The translations under genes and the position numbers were made by a program. Under the pieces are notes generated by a model that was given only the letters and a program-made list of their open reading frames with translations, had not been told where the DNA came from and did not search any database. Shown one piece after another: positions 1-8,745 of a stretch of 64,000 nucleotides of DNA. The stretch's first letter is position 1. The number at the start of each line of letters is the position of its first letter. Origin of the DNA: Mesorhizobium sp. M1E.F.Ca.ET.045.02.1.1 (lineage in GTDB: Bacteria; Pseudomonadota; Alphaproteobacteria; Rhizobiales; Rhizobiaceae); contig NZ_CP034447.1 of NCBI RefSeq assembly GCF_003952485.1, forward strand, positions 558,001 through 622,000. The letters are read 5' to 3'.

Positions 1-808
1 AGCCCTGCACCGCCTCCGGATTCGCCTTGGCGATGATCTCGTCGAGCACGGCGCGCGCTTCCTGCTCGCTCTCGCGGGCGATGGCGAAAGCGTTGACGCC
101 GATCCTAACCTTGTGGCCGTTGGCTTTCGCCTTGGTGCGGATGTCGTCGACCTGCTTCCGGATCTCCTCCGGGGTATTGCCGTTGGTGAAATACCAATCG
201 GAGACACGAGACGCCATGTCGCGAGCGGCTCGCGACGAGCCGCCCTGGAATATCTCGGGCAAGGGCTCGATCGGCTTCGGCTTCATGGAATAGTTGGTGA
301 AGCGGTAGAAATCGCCCTTCAGCGTGAAGCTGTCTTCCGTCCAGATGCCGCGCAACGCTCGGATAAATTCCTCCGACCGGCGATAGCGCTCGTCATGATC
401 GAGCCAGAGTTCGCCAATCGCGGCGAACTCGCCTCGGAACCAGCCGCTGACGACATTGACGGAGACGCGGCCATTGGTCAGGTGGTTGATGGTAGCGATC
501 TGCTTGGCCGCCAGCGCAGGGTTCCACGGACCGGGCAGGATCGCTGCGATGACCTTCAGCGTTGTGGTCGCGGCAAGCAAGGCATGGCTGAACGAGACTG
601 ATTCGTGCTGGTTGTCGGCCCCATAGCCGGCTGTGAAACGGATCTGGCTCAGCGCATAGTCGAACCCGTTGGCCTCGGCAATCTGGGCGAGCTTGCGGTT
701 GTAGTCGATATCCCAACCCGTCCGCTGCTCGATGTTGGAGATGACCAGGCCGCCGGAGACGTTCGGGACCCAGTAGGCGAATTTGATGGCGTCGGAATGC
801 GAACTCAT
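1..808 (-). CDS. sfnG: Dimethylsulfone monooxygenase SfnG (3' end outside window)
   Basis: FMNH2-dependent luciferase-like monooxygenase that oxidises dimethylsulfone to methanesulfinate during sulfur scavenging (known for SfnG). My own reverse-strand translation starts MSSHSDAIKFAYWVPNVSGG and continues with NIEQRTGWDIDYNRK, FDYALSQIRFTAGYG and NVVSGWFRGEF, which are SfnG hallmarks. The start ATG at 808 follows an AGGGGA ribosome binding site. About 269 residues are visible and the C-terminus lies beyond base 1. It sits 25 bp downstream of an FMN reductase gene on the same strand, which would supply reduced flavin. The closest alternative is another two-component alkanesulfonate monooxygenase, but the N-terminal signature favours SfnG. 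Confidence 0.88.
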   Translation of the reverse strand, partial: MSSHSDAIKFAYWVPNVSGGLVISNIEQRTGWDIDYNRKLAQIAEANGFDYALSQIRFTAGYGADNQHESVSFSHALLAATTTLKVIAAILPGPWNPALAAKQIATINHLTNGRVSVNVVSGWFRGEFAAIGELWLDHDERYRRSEEFIRALRGIWTEDSFTLKGDFYRFTNYSMKPKPIEPLPEIFQGGSSRAARDMASRVSDWYFTNGNTPEEIRKQVDDIRTKAKANGHKVRIGVNAFAIARESEQEARAVLDEIIAKANPEAVQG

Positions 809-833
809 GTCGTCGTTTCCCCTGTTGATTGGC

Positions 834-1430
834 TCAGCCGACGCGGGTGGCGACGGCGGCATTTGCGTGACTTGAGTTGAGCAAGGAGACCGCGTCGGTA
901 GCGGCCCTTGCAATACGCTCGATGATGGCTGCGCCGACGATTTCGCCATCGACGAAATCGTCGGGCGTGCCGTAGACGCCCGTAGGGACGGTGACAGAGC
1001 CAAAAAAGCCGAACAATGGCCGGAGCTGATGTTCGAGCACCAGGCCATGGTATGGGCTCCCGCCGGTCGCCGCGAGAAGCACGGTCTTGCCCGTCAACGC
1101 GCGATAGTCGACCAGGTCGAACAGGTGCTTGAGAGCGCCAGTGTAGGAAGCCCTATAGACAGGCGTTCCGACCACGAGCAAATCGGCCTTCTCGACACGC
1201 TGGATAATCGCTTCTCCAGATGCGCCAAGTGCGCCGCGGGATAGTCCGGCGAAAAGCGACGGTGCTGCCTCCGTGATCTCAATCAGACCGGTGTCGGCAA
1301 GCAGGCGCAACGCGACCGCCTTGACCAGCGCATTGACGACCGCCGTGGTGCGGGACGGGTTGCTTACACCGCCGGATATTCCAAGAACCGATAATCGTGC
1401 CAAGTCATCTATCTCCCACACATGCGCCAT
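834..1430 (-). CDS. NADPH-dependent FMN reductase (MsuE/SsuE-like)
   Basis: A 198-residue flavodoxin-fold reductase. An N-terminal LSVLGISGGVSNPSRT stretch is the phosphate-binding loop, GTPVYRASYTGALKHLFD is the flavin-binding segment and AATGGSPYHG is the third conserved loop. The family reduces FMN for partner two-component monooxygenases. It is immediately upstream of sfnG on the same strand, so the two probably form one transcript in which this enzyme supplies FMNH2. The exact paralogue name (MsuE, SfnE, SsuE) cannot be fixed from sequence alone. Confidence 0.85.
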   Translation of the reverse strand: MAHVWEIDDLARLSVLGISGGVSNPSRTTAVVNALVKAVALRLLADTGLIEITEAAPSLFAGLSRGALGASGEAIIQRVEKADLLVVGTPVYRASYTGALKHLFDLVDYRALTGKTVLLAATGGSPYHGLVLEHQLRPLFGFFGSVTVPTGVYGTPDDFVDGEIVGAAIIERIARAATDAVSLLNSSHANAAVATRVG

Positions 1431-1968
1431 AGGCCACCACCGAAACCAAACGATATTCTACGAAATCTGTAGACATAAGGTACTTTGTTCTGATGTTTTC
1501 ACGTCAATGGGAAAAACGGCGCTGCTAGGAGCGGCACGCCCACCGCATTCGATCTCAAATGGGATTAACTTGGCAGGGGCCGTAGGCGTCACCCGCGAGT
1601 TCGACTTTGGTGAAAACAGGCTCCGCCGGCGCGATATGAGGAATGTCGTCCAGCCGTTTGTGACAGCGCTCTCCACCGATGCCACGCAATCAAATGAGCG
1701 CGTGTATTATGACGGCTAGGCGTGCGAGAAACGTCCTCAGGCATTGCCCTACGAAGGAGCCGATATTAGCGCCGAGATTTCAAGGCTGGTCAGGGACGAT
1801 TGAGAGTTTTGAGCACCGGCAGCACGAAGGCGGCAATCGCAGCGTCATGCCTTCGGAACCATCGGTAGCTGCTCAATACGTTCTGTTGTGCTCCTGCCTG
1901 TATATGTGTTGCGTAATTCCCCTGAATGGCAACGGATTACCTGCGTCTGGTTATTCATTCTTCACCAC
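1431..1968. other. Intergenic stretch, nothing recognised
   Basis: This 540-bp stretch between the FMN reductase start and the amidohydrolase tail holds only short overlapping ORFs without recognisable domains. It must contain the promoter of the sfnG operon on its left side, but I cannot point to convincing -35/-10 or -24/-12 boxes. Confidence 0.4.
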
Positions 1969-2466
1969 TCACCCGCCCTTGATGATCTTTCGAAGCCGGG
2001 CGGGATCGGACAAAATCGCGAGGTCCTTCAACGGATTGCCGTAGACGGCGATGAGATCTGCGTGAGCGCCAGGCGCGATGGTGCCGATGAGGCCTTCCAT
2101 GTTGAGCACGCGGGCAGCATCCACCGTCGCGGATCGGATCACGTCCCGAGGCTTGAGAACGCGGCCGCGCAGAAGAAATTCCTCTGATTGGTGCCTATGC
2201 ATCTGGCCAAGCAGATCGGAGCCGTAGCCCATGGTCACGCCAGCGCTTTGAAGCGTTTCGAGCGCCGACAAGCCGGCATCGAGAACGAAGCTCACCTTTT
2301 CAAGGGATTCGGCGGACATGCCGTATCTGGCTCCGTCCCGAGCGACGACAGCAAAGGTGATGTTCGTCGGGACGACGAACGCGCCTGCCTCGCGAACCCG
2401 GTTGGCGGTTGTCGCTTTGATGAGGTTTCCATGCTCGATTCGGATGGTCGACGTTTCATCCCAGAT
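1969..2466 (-). pseudogene. Amidohydrolase C-terminal remnant
   Basis: In-frame translation from just after a TAA stop at 2467-2469 gives IRIEHGNLIKATTANRV, then a 116-residue stretch ending IAPGAHADLIAVYGNPL. IEHGNLI and the GADLIAVDGNPL-like tail are typical of imidazolonepropionase-like amidohydrolases, and GYGSDLLG carries the late metal-ligand Asp. The N-terminal metal-binding HxH half of a roughly 400-residue protein is missing upstream, so this is a truncated gene. An ATG at 2319 could in principle express the last 116 residues, but that would not make a working enzyme. Confidence 0.7.
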
Positions 2467-2690
2467 TTACTTTCGCGCCTCACGCCGGCACTCGCGCACA
2501 TAGTCCGCCGGGTTATGTCGCCAAGCGCCGAGCGGATTTGCGGCAAGGGGAAGTCCGGGCACTCCTCGCACCCTCGTCCTCGCGCAACACCGCACGTAAC
2601 AGAAACGATAGCACGCATTCTCACAATTAACGACGGCTGTTCGGCAGTGGGCTTCGTCGCGAGCGAGGACGAGAGTGTCGGGTCTACAAC

Positions 2691-2730
2691 CAAATGTCGG
2701 AGGTCGGACCCAAATGTCGGAGGTCGGACA
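2691..2730. repeat. Two tandem copies of a 20-bp repeat
   Basis: The unit CAAATGTCGGAGGTCGGACC occurs twice head to tail (the second copy differs at the last base). Repeats of about 20 bp near an end are typical of IS21-family termini, so this may be a leftover IS end. No transposase lies next to it. The 600 bp around it (2467-3068) otherwise contain no gene I can support. Confidence 0.6.
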
Positions 2731-3068
2731 CGCAAGGCCCTTACCACGTAGGTGATTGAAAGCTTTATTGACGAGGCGCTCCAATGGCCGGCCCGCAATG
2801 CGGGAGATATTGTTAGAGGCGTCTCGAATGACTTCTCCGCGGGACCCGAAGGGCGTCTCAGGCATCCTTTGGCACGATTAGTGCAACGGATGATCCGCAA
2901 ACGTTGCCGATACAATGTGAGGGGAGCGTCACCCAGATTTTTGTGTTGACCGTCCACTCACTCTTCACCCAGTGGCTGCCGCGCAGGCGCTTGCGGACGC
3001 CGGTCAGCCCGATAGCTCATCGATCCAGATCAGCGGAGAACAATACACAGAATGGGAACGAGATCAGC

Positions 3069-5216
3069 ATGAACTCGAATTTTAGTCGTTTGGCCCAAGC
3101 CACCGCTATGAACTTGCTCTGGACGTCGGCGAACGAAGGCATGTGGATGCCGGCCCAGATTACGGAACTTGGCGCGGCCATGCGCGCGAATGGACTCCAG
3201 CTTGATCCCGCGCAGCTCAGCCGTCTAGACACTGCCCCGCTCAACGCGATCGTATCACTGGGCGGATGTTCAGCTTCCTTCGTCAGTCCGCAAGGACTGG
3301 TTGCGACCAACCGTCACTGCGTGCTGGAATCGATCCAGTACAACAGCAAGGAGAGTCAAGACTATCTCACCAAGGGATTTCTAGCGAAAAGCCTTGGTGA
3401 AGAATTACCCGCGGTGCCCGGCAGCCGCATCTATGTGATCGAGGATATCCGTGATGTGACCGCCGACATGCTCAAGGGCGTATCGGACAAGCTGAACGGC
3501 TTTGCCCGCTATGAGCGGCTCGACAGGAACCGGAAGGCGCTGATCGCCGCATGTGAAGAACAGCCCAATCGCCGCTGCGACGTGGAGTCCTATTATGGCG
3601 GCGCCTCCTACTATCTCCAGCAGAAGCTCGAAATTCAGGACGTGCGCCTAGTCTATGCGCCCGCGCTCGGCATCGGTAACTTCGGCGGCGAAACGGACAA
3701 TTGGACGTGGCCGCGCCACACAGGCGACTTCGGTTTTTACCGCGCTTATGTCGCTCCTGATGGTTCCTCCCGGCCTTATGCGCGCGACAACGTGCCCTAC
3801 CGGCCGAAGAGCTGGCTGCGCATTGCCTCTAAAGGCGTGCAAGACGGCGATTTCGTCATGGTCGTCGGCTTTCCCGGAGAAACCAATCGGTTCCGCACGG
3901 CGGATGAAGTACGGTTCAATTTCGCGCGGTACGAACCGCTGTTGCAGCATTTGCTGTCGGATTATGCGGCCCAGATAAACCAAACCACGGCAGGCAATCG
4001 AGAAGCGCAGATCCGCTACGCCTCCATCCTGCAAGGCGTGGAAAACTACAAGAAGAAGTTGGCGGGCGATCTCGCCGGGGCCAATGCGATCGGGCTCGAC
4101 GTGCGCAAGGCTATCGAGGAGAAAGCTTATCTCGACTGGGTCGCCGACGATCCCGCGCGGCAGGCGCGCTATGGCGCAGCGATCGGCGAACTGGGCGCCA
4201 TGGTGGACGAGAATAGCCAGGCCTCGCTCGAGGGGCTGCGCCAGGCGCTGCTGAACCGCGCGCAAATGCTCTCATCCGCGCGCACTCTGTATCGCTGGGC
4301 CAAGGAGCACGAGAAGCTCGATGAAGACCGCGAACGCGGCTTTCAGGATCGTGACCGTAACCAGACCGTGGATCAACTGACGCAGATCGAACGCGGTTAC
4401 CTGCCCGACATCGATCGCAAGCTATTTGAGGCCGCGCTCGATGAATATCGCCGGCTAGACGCAAAGGACCGCGATACTGCGTTCGAAACGGCTCTGGACC
4501 AAATCGGCCTTGACCGACTTTATGCAGAAACCAAACTCGCCGACACGGCCACGCGGCTCGGCTGGCTCGACAAGCGGGCTGCTGCCTTCGAGGCGTCGGA
4601 CGATCCTTTCATCAAGCTGGCGGTCGCGCTCTATCCCGGCGACATAGCTGCGGAGCGCGCGGCGAAGGACCGCGCTGGCCGAGCGCAGGCGGCGCGCGCG
4701 ACTTATATGCAGGGCCTGCGCGCCTACTGGCAGGCGATTGGCCGGCCGGTGTATCCCGACGCGAATGGATCGCTGCGCATCACCTGGGGCAAGGTGTCGG
4801 GGCGAACACGCGACGGGCAGATCTGGACGCCATTCACCACGGCTGAGGGACTTCTGGCCAAGCACACTGGCAAGGGCGAGTTTGATGCGCCCGCCGCCGC
4901 CGTCGCTGCGATCCGGGCCAAGAATTATGGCCCCTATGTCGCGCCGGAGCTGGGCACTTTGCCGGTCGACTTCATGTCCACGGTCGACATTACCAATGGC
5001 AATAGCGGCTCGGCCACGCTGAATGGGCGCGGCGAGTTCGTCGGTCTCGCCTTTGATGGCACGCTCGATGGAGTGATCTCCGATTGGGCATATGCCGCAG
5101 ACCGCAGTCGAAGCATCCATGTCGACAGTCGCTTCATGCTTTGGACCATGGACAAGATTGACGGCGCTGCCTGGTTGCTCAAGGAGATGGGAGTGCTGCC
5201 GGCGTCGCGTTCATGA
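3069..5216 (+). CDS. S46 family dipeptidyl-peptidase (DPP7/DPP11-like)
   Basis: Serine exopeptidase releasing dipeptides from peptide N-termini (family function). From the ATG at 3069 (about 715 residues) the chain shows NEGMWMPAQ, SLGGCSASFVS, ATNRHC with the catalytic His at about residue 83, PRHTGDFGFYRAY with the Asp at about 220, and NGNSGSATLNG with the Ser at about 646: the complete S46 chymotrypsin-like triad. Length matches the family. Oddly, the N-terminus shows no convincing signal peptide although relatives are periplasmic; the reading frame stays open upstream to 2904 without supplying one. The leader was probably lost or altered. It stands alone on the plus strand. Confidence 0.9.
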   Translation: MNSNFSRLAQATAMNLLWTSANEGMWMPAQITELGAAMRANGLQLDPAQLSRLDTAPLNAIVSLGGCSASFVSPQGLVATNRHCVLESIQYNSKESQDYLTKGFLAKSLGEELPAVPGSRIYVIEDIRDVTADMLKGVSDKLNGFARYERLDRNRKALIAACEEQPNRRCDVESYYGGASYYLQQKLEIQDVRLVYAPALGIGNFGGETDNWTWPRHTGDFGFYRAYVAPDGSSRPYARDNVPYRPKSWLRIASKGVQDGDFVMVVGFPGETNRFRTADEVRFNFARYEPLLQHLLSDYAAQINQTTAGNREAQIRYASILQGVENYKKKLAGDLAGANAIGLDVRKAIEEKAYLDWVADDPARQARYGAAIGELGAMVDENSQASLEGLRQALLNRAQMLSSARTLYRWAKEHEKLDEDRERGFQDRDRNQTVDQLTQIERGYLPDIDRKLFEAALDEYRRLDAKDRDTAFETALDQIGLDRLYAETKLADTATRLGWLDKRAAAFEASDDPFIKLAVALYPGDIAAERAAKDRAGRAQAARATYMQGLRAYWQAIGRPVYPDANGSLRITWGKVSGRTRDGQIWTPFTTAEGLLAKHTGKGEFDAPAAAVAAIRAKNYGPYVAPELGTLPVDFMSTVDITNGNSGSATLNGRGEFVGLAFDGTLDGVISDWAYAADRSRSIHVDSRFMLWTMDKIDGAAWLLKEMGVLPASRS

Positions 5217-5289
5217 GCGGGGTAGTCTGGCGGTAGGCGGCCTGTCGGCGTCATACCTCCACAAATCCCCCTTGGAATTTTAGACAAAT

Positions 5290-5950
5290 CCCGTGTGGAA
5301 GCGCCGCCTCAGCCGGTCTTGCAGCGCCTGCCGGTCGGCGACGAGGTCGTCGCAGCGACCCGGCGCCGCTGCCCGGCCATCAATTGTCCAATCGGCGCCC
5401 ACGTGCCAACACAAACACGCCGCAGTCATAAGCATTCGGCTGTCGGGTCATGGGGGCTGCCTCGAAGGTGCCGTTCAGCACCCTTGCGAGCTGGTTTGCA
5501 GGCTCGTCGTTGTGGCCCTGTCCGGGAGGAGTCGTGGTGATAGGCGACCCGCTCCGGGTTGCGGCCATCAACGAGCAGCAGCGAGCAATGGGTGCTGTCG
5601 CTGGTACGATTGCCATTGCTCACTGGCACGAATAGGAAGTCGGCTGGGCCGACAGCTCGATTATAGATGACCTGCAATGTCTCTTGCGCGTTCTGCGACC
5701 CTGCGTAACGCATTTGATCCACCTCGCGACCCAAGTTCCATGTTCCAGTCTGCCAATTATGCGACTTTAGAAGTACAAACCATGAACGCTGTGGCCGCGT
5801 GGTTATTGAGTTCCAATCGCTATTTAGTCTGCTTGCATGTTCCGAAATGACCGCGTTGGGCCCGCAAGCTGACAGGCGGCTTTGCGGACCACTGGGTAGA
5901 AAGGAGTCATCCGCCACGACGTTGCGCACAGCCCGGAGGTGCAACTCCAA
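5290..5950 (-). pseudogene. Ulp1-like (C48) cysteine protease, NopD-type effector remnant
   Basis: One frame (start 5950) contains DSTHCSLLLVDGRNPERVAYHHDS, with the catalytic His and Asp of SUMO proteases. Around 5520 the homology jumps to another frame that reads GHNDEPANQLARVLNG and then RQPNAYDCGVFVLA, carrying the Gln and catalytic Cys. A third shift gives DDLVADRQALQDRL near the end. Together these reproduce the C-terminal protease domain of rhizobial NopD/XopD-type type III effectors. With at least two frameshifts and no N-terminal effector region it is a decayed gene. I see no tts box upstream. Confidence 0.72.
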
Positions 5951-5986
5951 CGCATGATGCGTATCTTATAGCGAGTTTAGGTCTAT

Positions 5987-6241
5987 ATGGAACTCAAACG
6001 CACCTCCGGTCTGCAGATCACCACGTCGTATTCAGCGCGTGCGCATTTTCGAGAAGTCGGCACCGACGACTAGCAGGTTCTCATGTTCCATCTTGGCCCC
6101 TCCGGCATCATCCTTATTGATACTGCTTGGCACCATGACTTCGAACCTGACCGACGTCACAAGGTCATCGCTCACACTCGACACCCACGCTCAACCGGAA
6201 TCGTCAATATGCAGCAACATTTCTGCATCGACATCAGCTGA
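5987..6241 (+). pseudogene. Small conserved-looking ORF with in-frame amber stop
   Basis: From ATG 5987 one frame runs 85 codons to TGA at 6239-6241, interrupted only by TAG at 6071-6073. Codons on both sides read smoothly: RAHFREVGTDD, stop, QVLMFHLGPSGIILID, then HTRHPRSTGIVNMQQHF. Restoring CAG for TAG would give an 84-residue protein. An ATG at 6083 could restart a 52-residue product. Not recognised. The most economical reading is a nonsense mutation in a small gene beside the decayed effector gene. Confidence 0.45.
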
Positions 6242-6248
6242 TACGTCA

Positions 6249-6647
6249 TCAGCAATAGTCATCGATCGAGTCGCCAAGGTCCTCTCCAGCTAGTTCGCAG
6301 AAGTGCTTCAGAGCGCCCTTGAGACTGAAGAAGGTGAATTCGCTTCGGTGATGGAAAAGGCCATCATGGATTGAAATGTGGGCCACTGCCCAATTCTTTA
6401 TGGCGTCGCCGGCAAAATGAGTGAGTACGATCAGGTCATCGTCCTTGAGATTCCGGTCGACGACGAGGCTCGTGGAGAGCTGGTTGCGCGCGAAGATACT
6501 TCCGAAAGAGAGGCGCGATTCATAAAGAAGAAGGGCGTCGTCGGTGAATTCGTCCGGGCACGCCGGAAATTCGGTTGGAACCTTCCAGCGGACCTGGACC
6601 GCAAGAGGGGTCAGAGATGGGTAGAGTGTTTCTGCCTGGTTAAGCAT
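6249..6647 (-). CDS. Hypothetical protein, 132 aa
   Basis: The ATG at 6647 is preceded by GAGGATTGAAGA, a good ribosome binding site. The product begins MLNQAETLYPSLTPLAVQVR and is acidic towards the C-terminus (FCELAGEDLGDSIDDYC). No signal peptide, membrane segment or known motif. It lies between the decayed effector and a gene-poor stretch and could be a small cytoplasmic accessory protein; no function is assigned. Confidence 0.5.
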   Translation of the reverse strand: MLNQAETLYPSLTPLAVQVRWKVPTEFPACPDEFTDDALLLYESRLSFGSIFARNQLSTSLVVDRNLKDDDLIVLTHFAGDAIKNWAVAHISIHDGLFHHRSEFTFFSLKGALKHFCELAGEDLGDSIDDYC

Positions 6648-6659
6648 TCTTCAATCCTC

Positions 6660-7212
6660 GCGGCGTGAGTGCCTCAATGATCAGCCTTGCCGAGAAACGA
6701 CACTTGGTAAAGACTTGCGACCGCAAAGATCGGGTGGCCGTGTCACTAAATGCATATAGCCCTAGCGACTGCTATACCTGATTGAGTGTTGCGCGCCCGC
6801 CACGCTCGGACTGAGCGATTTGACGGCGATGCTTGCACCGTCAACAACGTGATTCGAGACAGCATGAGACATGGCTGCATGAGTGGCCCAAGGGTCACCG
6901 CCTAACCCGTAACATCCTGAAATCCGTTGCGGCCTGCTTGGTGGCGAAGCCGTACGTCCACCACCCTTGCCATCGACGTCCAGACGGATCCCCTGGATCG
7001 GCAGCTTTCAGGAAATGGCTTGGGCAATTCGAGCGGCTGGAATGAGGCGCAAAGCCGCCGTTCACCTCTCCTTCGAGTCAGCGCTCCGACCGGCCAAAAT
7101 CGTCGAGGCCTCCAACAAGGTGAAATGGGTATTTCACACTGACGCGCAACCCGGGGTGATGAAGGTATGCCAAAACCCACCGAGCCTGATTGGCGATCCA
7201 GCGTTAGCCGTC
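6660..7212. other. Gene-poor stretch
   Basis: About 550 bp with only overlapping short ORFs on both strands (for example 6967-7221 plus, 6902-7216 minus). None has a recognisable motif or a good ribosome binding site, so I leave it unannotated. Confidence 0.35.
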
Positions 7213-8450
7213 TCAACCTGAAATCGCGGCAACGTTTGCCGACGACTGATCCAATGCCAACCGCTCCATTTCCGGGCGACTGTGTTCACGGGCGGCAAGA
7301 ATCTGGGCTCTTGTCTGCTTGAGTTGCTCAAGACCGAGAACCAAGGCGCCCTGCAGCCGCTTGCGGTCGCCGAGAATATCCTGGTCAATCTGCGCGATAT
7401 CGCGTGGATCGATCGCGCGTGAGGGATCGAAGACAAAGCGGGCTTCGACGGACCTTCGCCAATTTAACAACTTCTGCGCCGTTTTGGGTTCGAATCCGGA
7501 CACGCTGTAGAGCTTGTTCCTCTCGACATCGAGCGCTGTTTCGACGCCATACGACTCCAGGACCTGTTTCTTTCCCGGTCCGATGCTCTCGATCTTTGCC
7601 GATGAGATTTCAAAGTTGTCCAGGAACCGGTGCAGTTGCGCCTGACGGCGGTTGCGCTCGAGCTCCGAGATCCTGGCTACCGTTTGGAAGGTAAGATGTC
7701 CCATTCGCGCCTGAGCCCGGCGAGCACCGTTTTTTGCCTGTCGAAGGCATCCGGCCCGGCTCTCTGCATCCACGTGGTTTGCGCGTTTTTCCACTGGGTG
7801 GCGGCCTCGCCGGCGATGCGCCGGTATTCCGCAGCCTCACTGTCCCTGTTCAAGAAACCTCTCAACCCCAGAAAAACCCCCAAGGCAATGCCCAGCACCC
7901 AGATCTGCGCCATCATCAAGCCAGCGACGCCGACTACTGCGGCCGCTACTCCTGCCCGGAAGTTGGTGCGGCGCGCGTGCCCCTTGAGCTTCAAGGCGTT
8001 GGGATCTGGTGTCACATTCTTCTCGGGGACGGTCGGCACCGGCCCGGGATGCGGGATGGCGTCCACCTGCGCTGGAATCCGGCGATATCGAAAAGCGTCG
8101 CCCCGCTGGCGGGAACAACGGTTGAGAACAGCGGGACGCCAGTGGCGCCTTCCATTTTGCACCAAGGGCACGGCGATGAGCCAAGTGACCAGTGGCTGGA
8201 ATTGGCGGAGCACTGCTTGAGGTTCGCTTCAAGTTCGGCCAAGGCAGCCACCCAGTCCCGGGCCACGGGCCTGCCAGCCGACGTTCCTTTTTGCGAGAAG
8301 GCATCCTCAAACATTTTTGCAAGTCGTGGGCCGACGGTGGAACGCGCCCCGAAACCCGAAGCTTCTTGCAGGCCGAGAAGGAACTGGACGGCAAGGGCTG
8401 GCTTCCCGCAGCGTTGCGGGCGACGGTCAAAGTAGAAAGCGAAAGTATGG
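7213..8450 (-). pseudogene. YegI-like kinase/helix-hairpin-helix protein, frameshifted remnant
   Basis: Homology passes through three frames. 8450-8020 gives PRLAKMFEDAFSQKG, WVAALAELEANLKQC and a CPWC zinc-binding-like motif, resembling the end of the kinase lobe and the cysteine motif of YegI-type proteins. 8213-7677 gives an Ala/Val/Leu-rich membrane segment (GVAAAVVGVAGLMM...) followed by a coiled region. 7794-7213 gives the helix-hairpin-helix part (IESIGPGKKQVLESYGVETALDV, SGFEPKTAQKLLNWR). The kinase catalytic domain is absent, so the gene is truncated as well as frameshifted. Intact relatives often sit with PP2C and VWA genes; neither is present. Confidence 0.6.
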
Positions 8451-8475
8451 CAATCGCCGCCGACTAAGCACGGTT

Positions 8476-8517
8476 CGCATTCAAGGTCAGGGCAGCGATG
8501 CCCCGACCTTGAATGCG
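8476..8517. repeat. 42-bp inverted repeat (strong hairpin)
   Basis: Arms CGCATTCAAGGTC and GACCTTGAATGCG pair perfectly over 13 bp. After one mismatch, GGGCA pairs with TGCCC around a GCGA loop. It lies in the gap between the DUF2235 gene and the kinase remnant. It lacks a T-tract on either side, so it is not an obvious intrinsic terminator; it could be a mobile palindromic element or an RNA-processing structure. Confidence 0.7.
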
Positions 8518-8745
8518 TCCGGAATGTCTTTCGAGCCGGTATCGAACCCGCCAAGGCCAGGCGAGCGTGCCCCTGGCCCGCCCCTCGCGCTCCCCCTCCC
8601 GTCTGAGGCAGAGCGCAAAGCATCTACTATCTAGGTGGACGACGTTTACTCCATTTCCGCCCACGGCGCATCTTTCGCGCTCTGCATGTCAGCCGGAACG
8701 GCCAGATCCTGGAAGCAGACGGCGGCACTGCACGCCACTCAGCGG

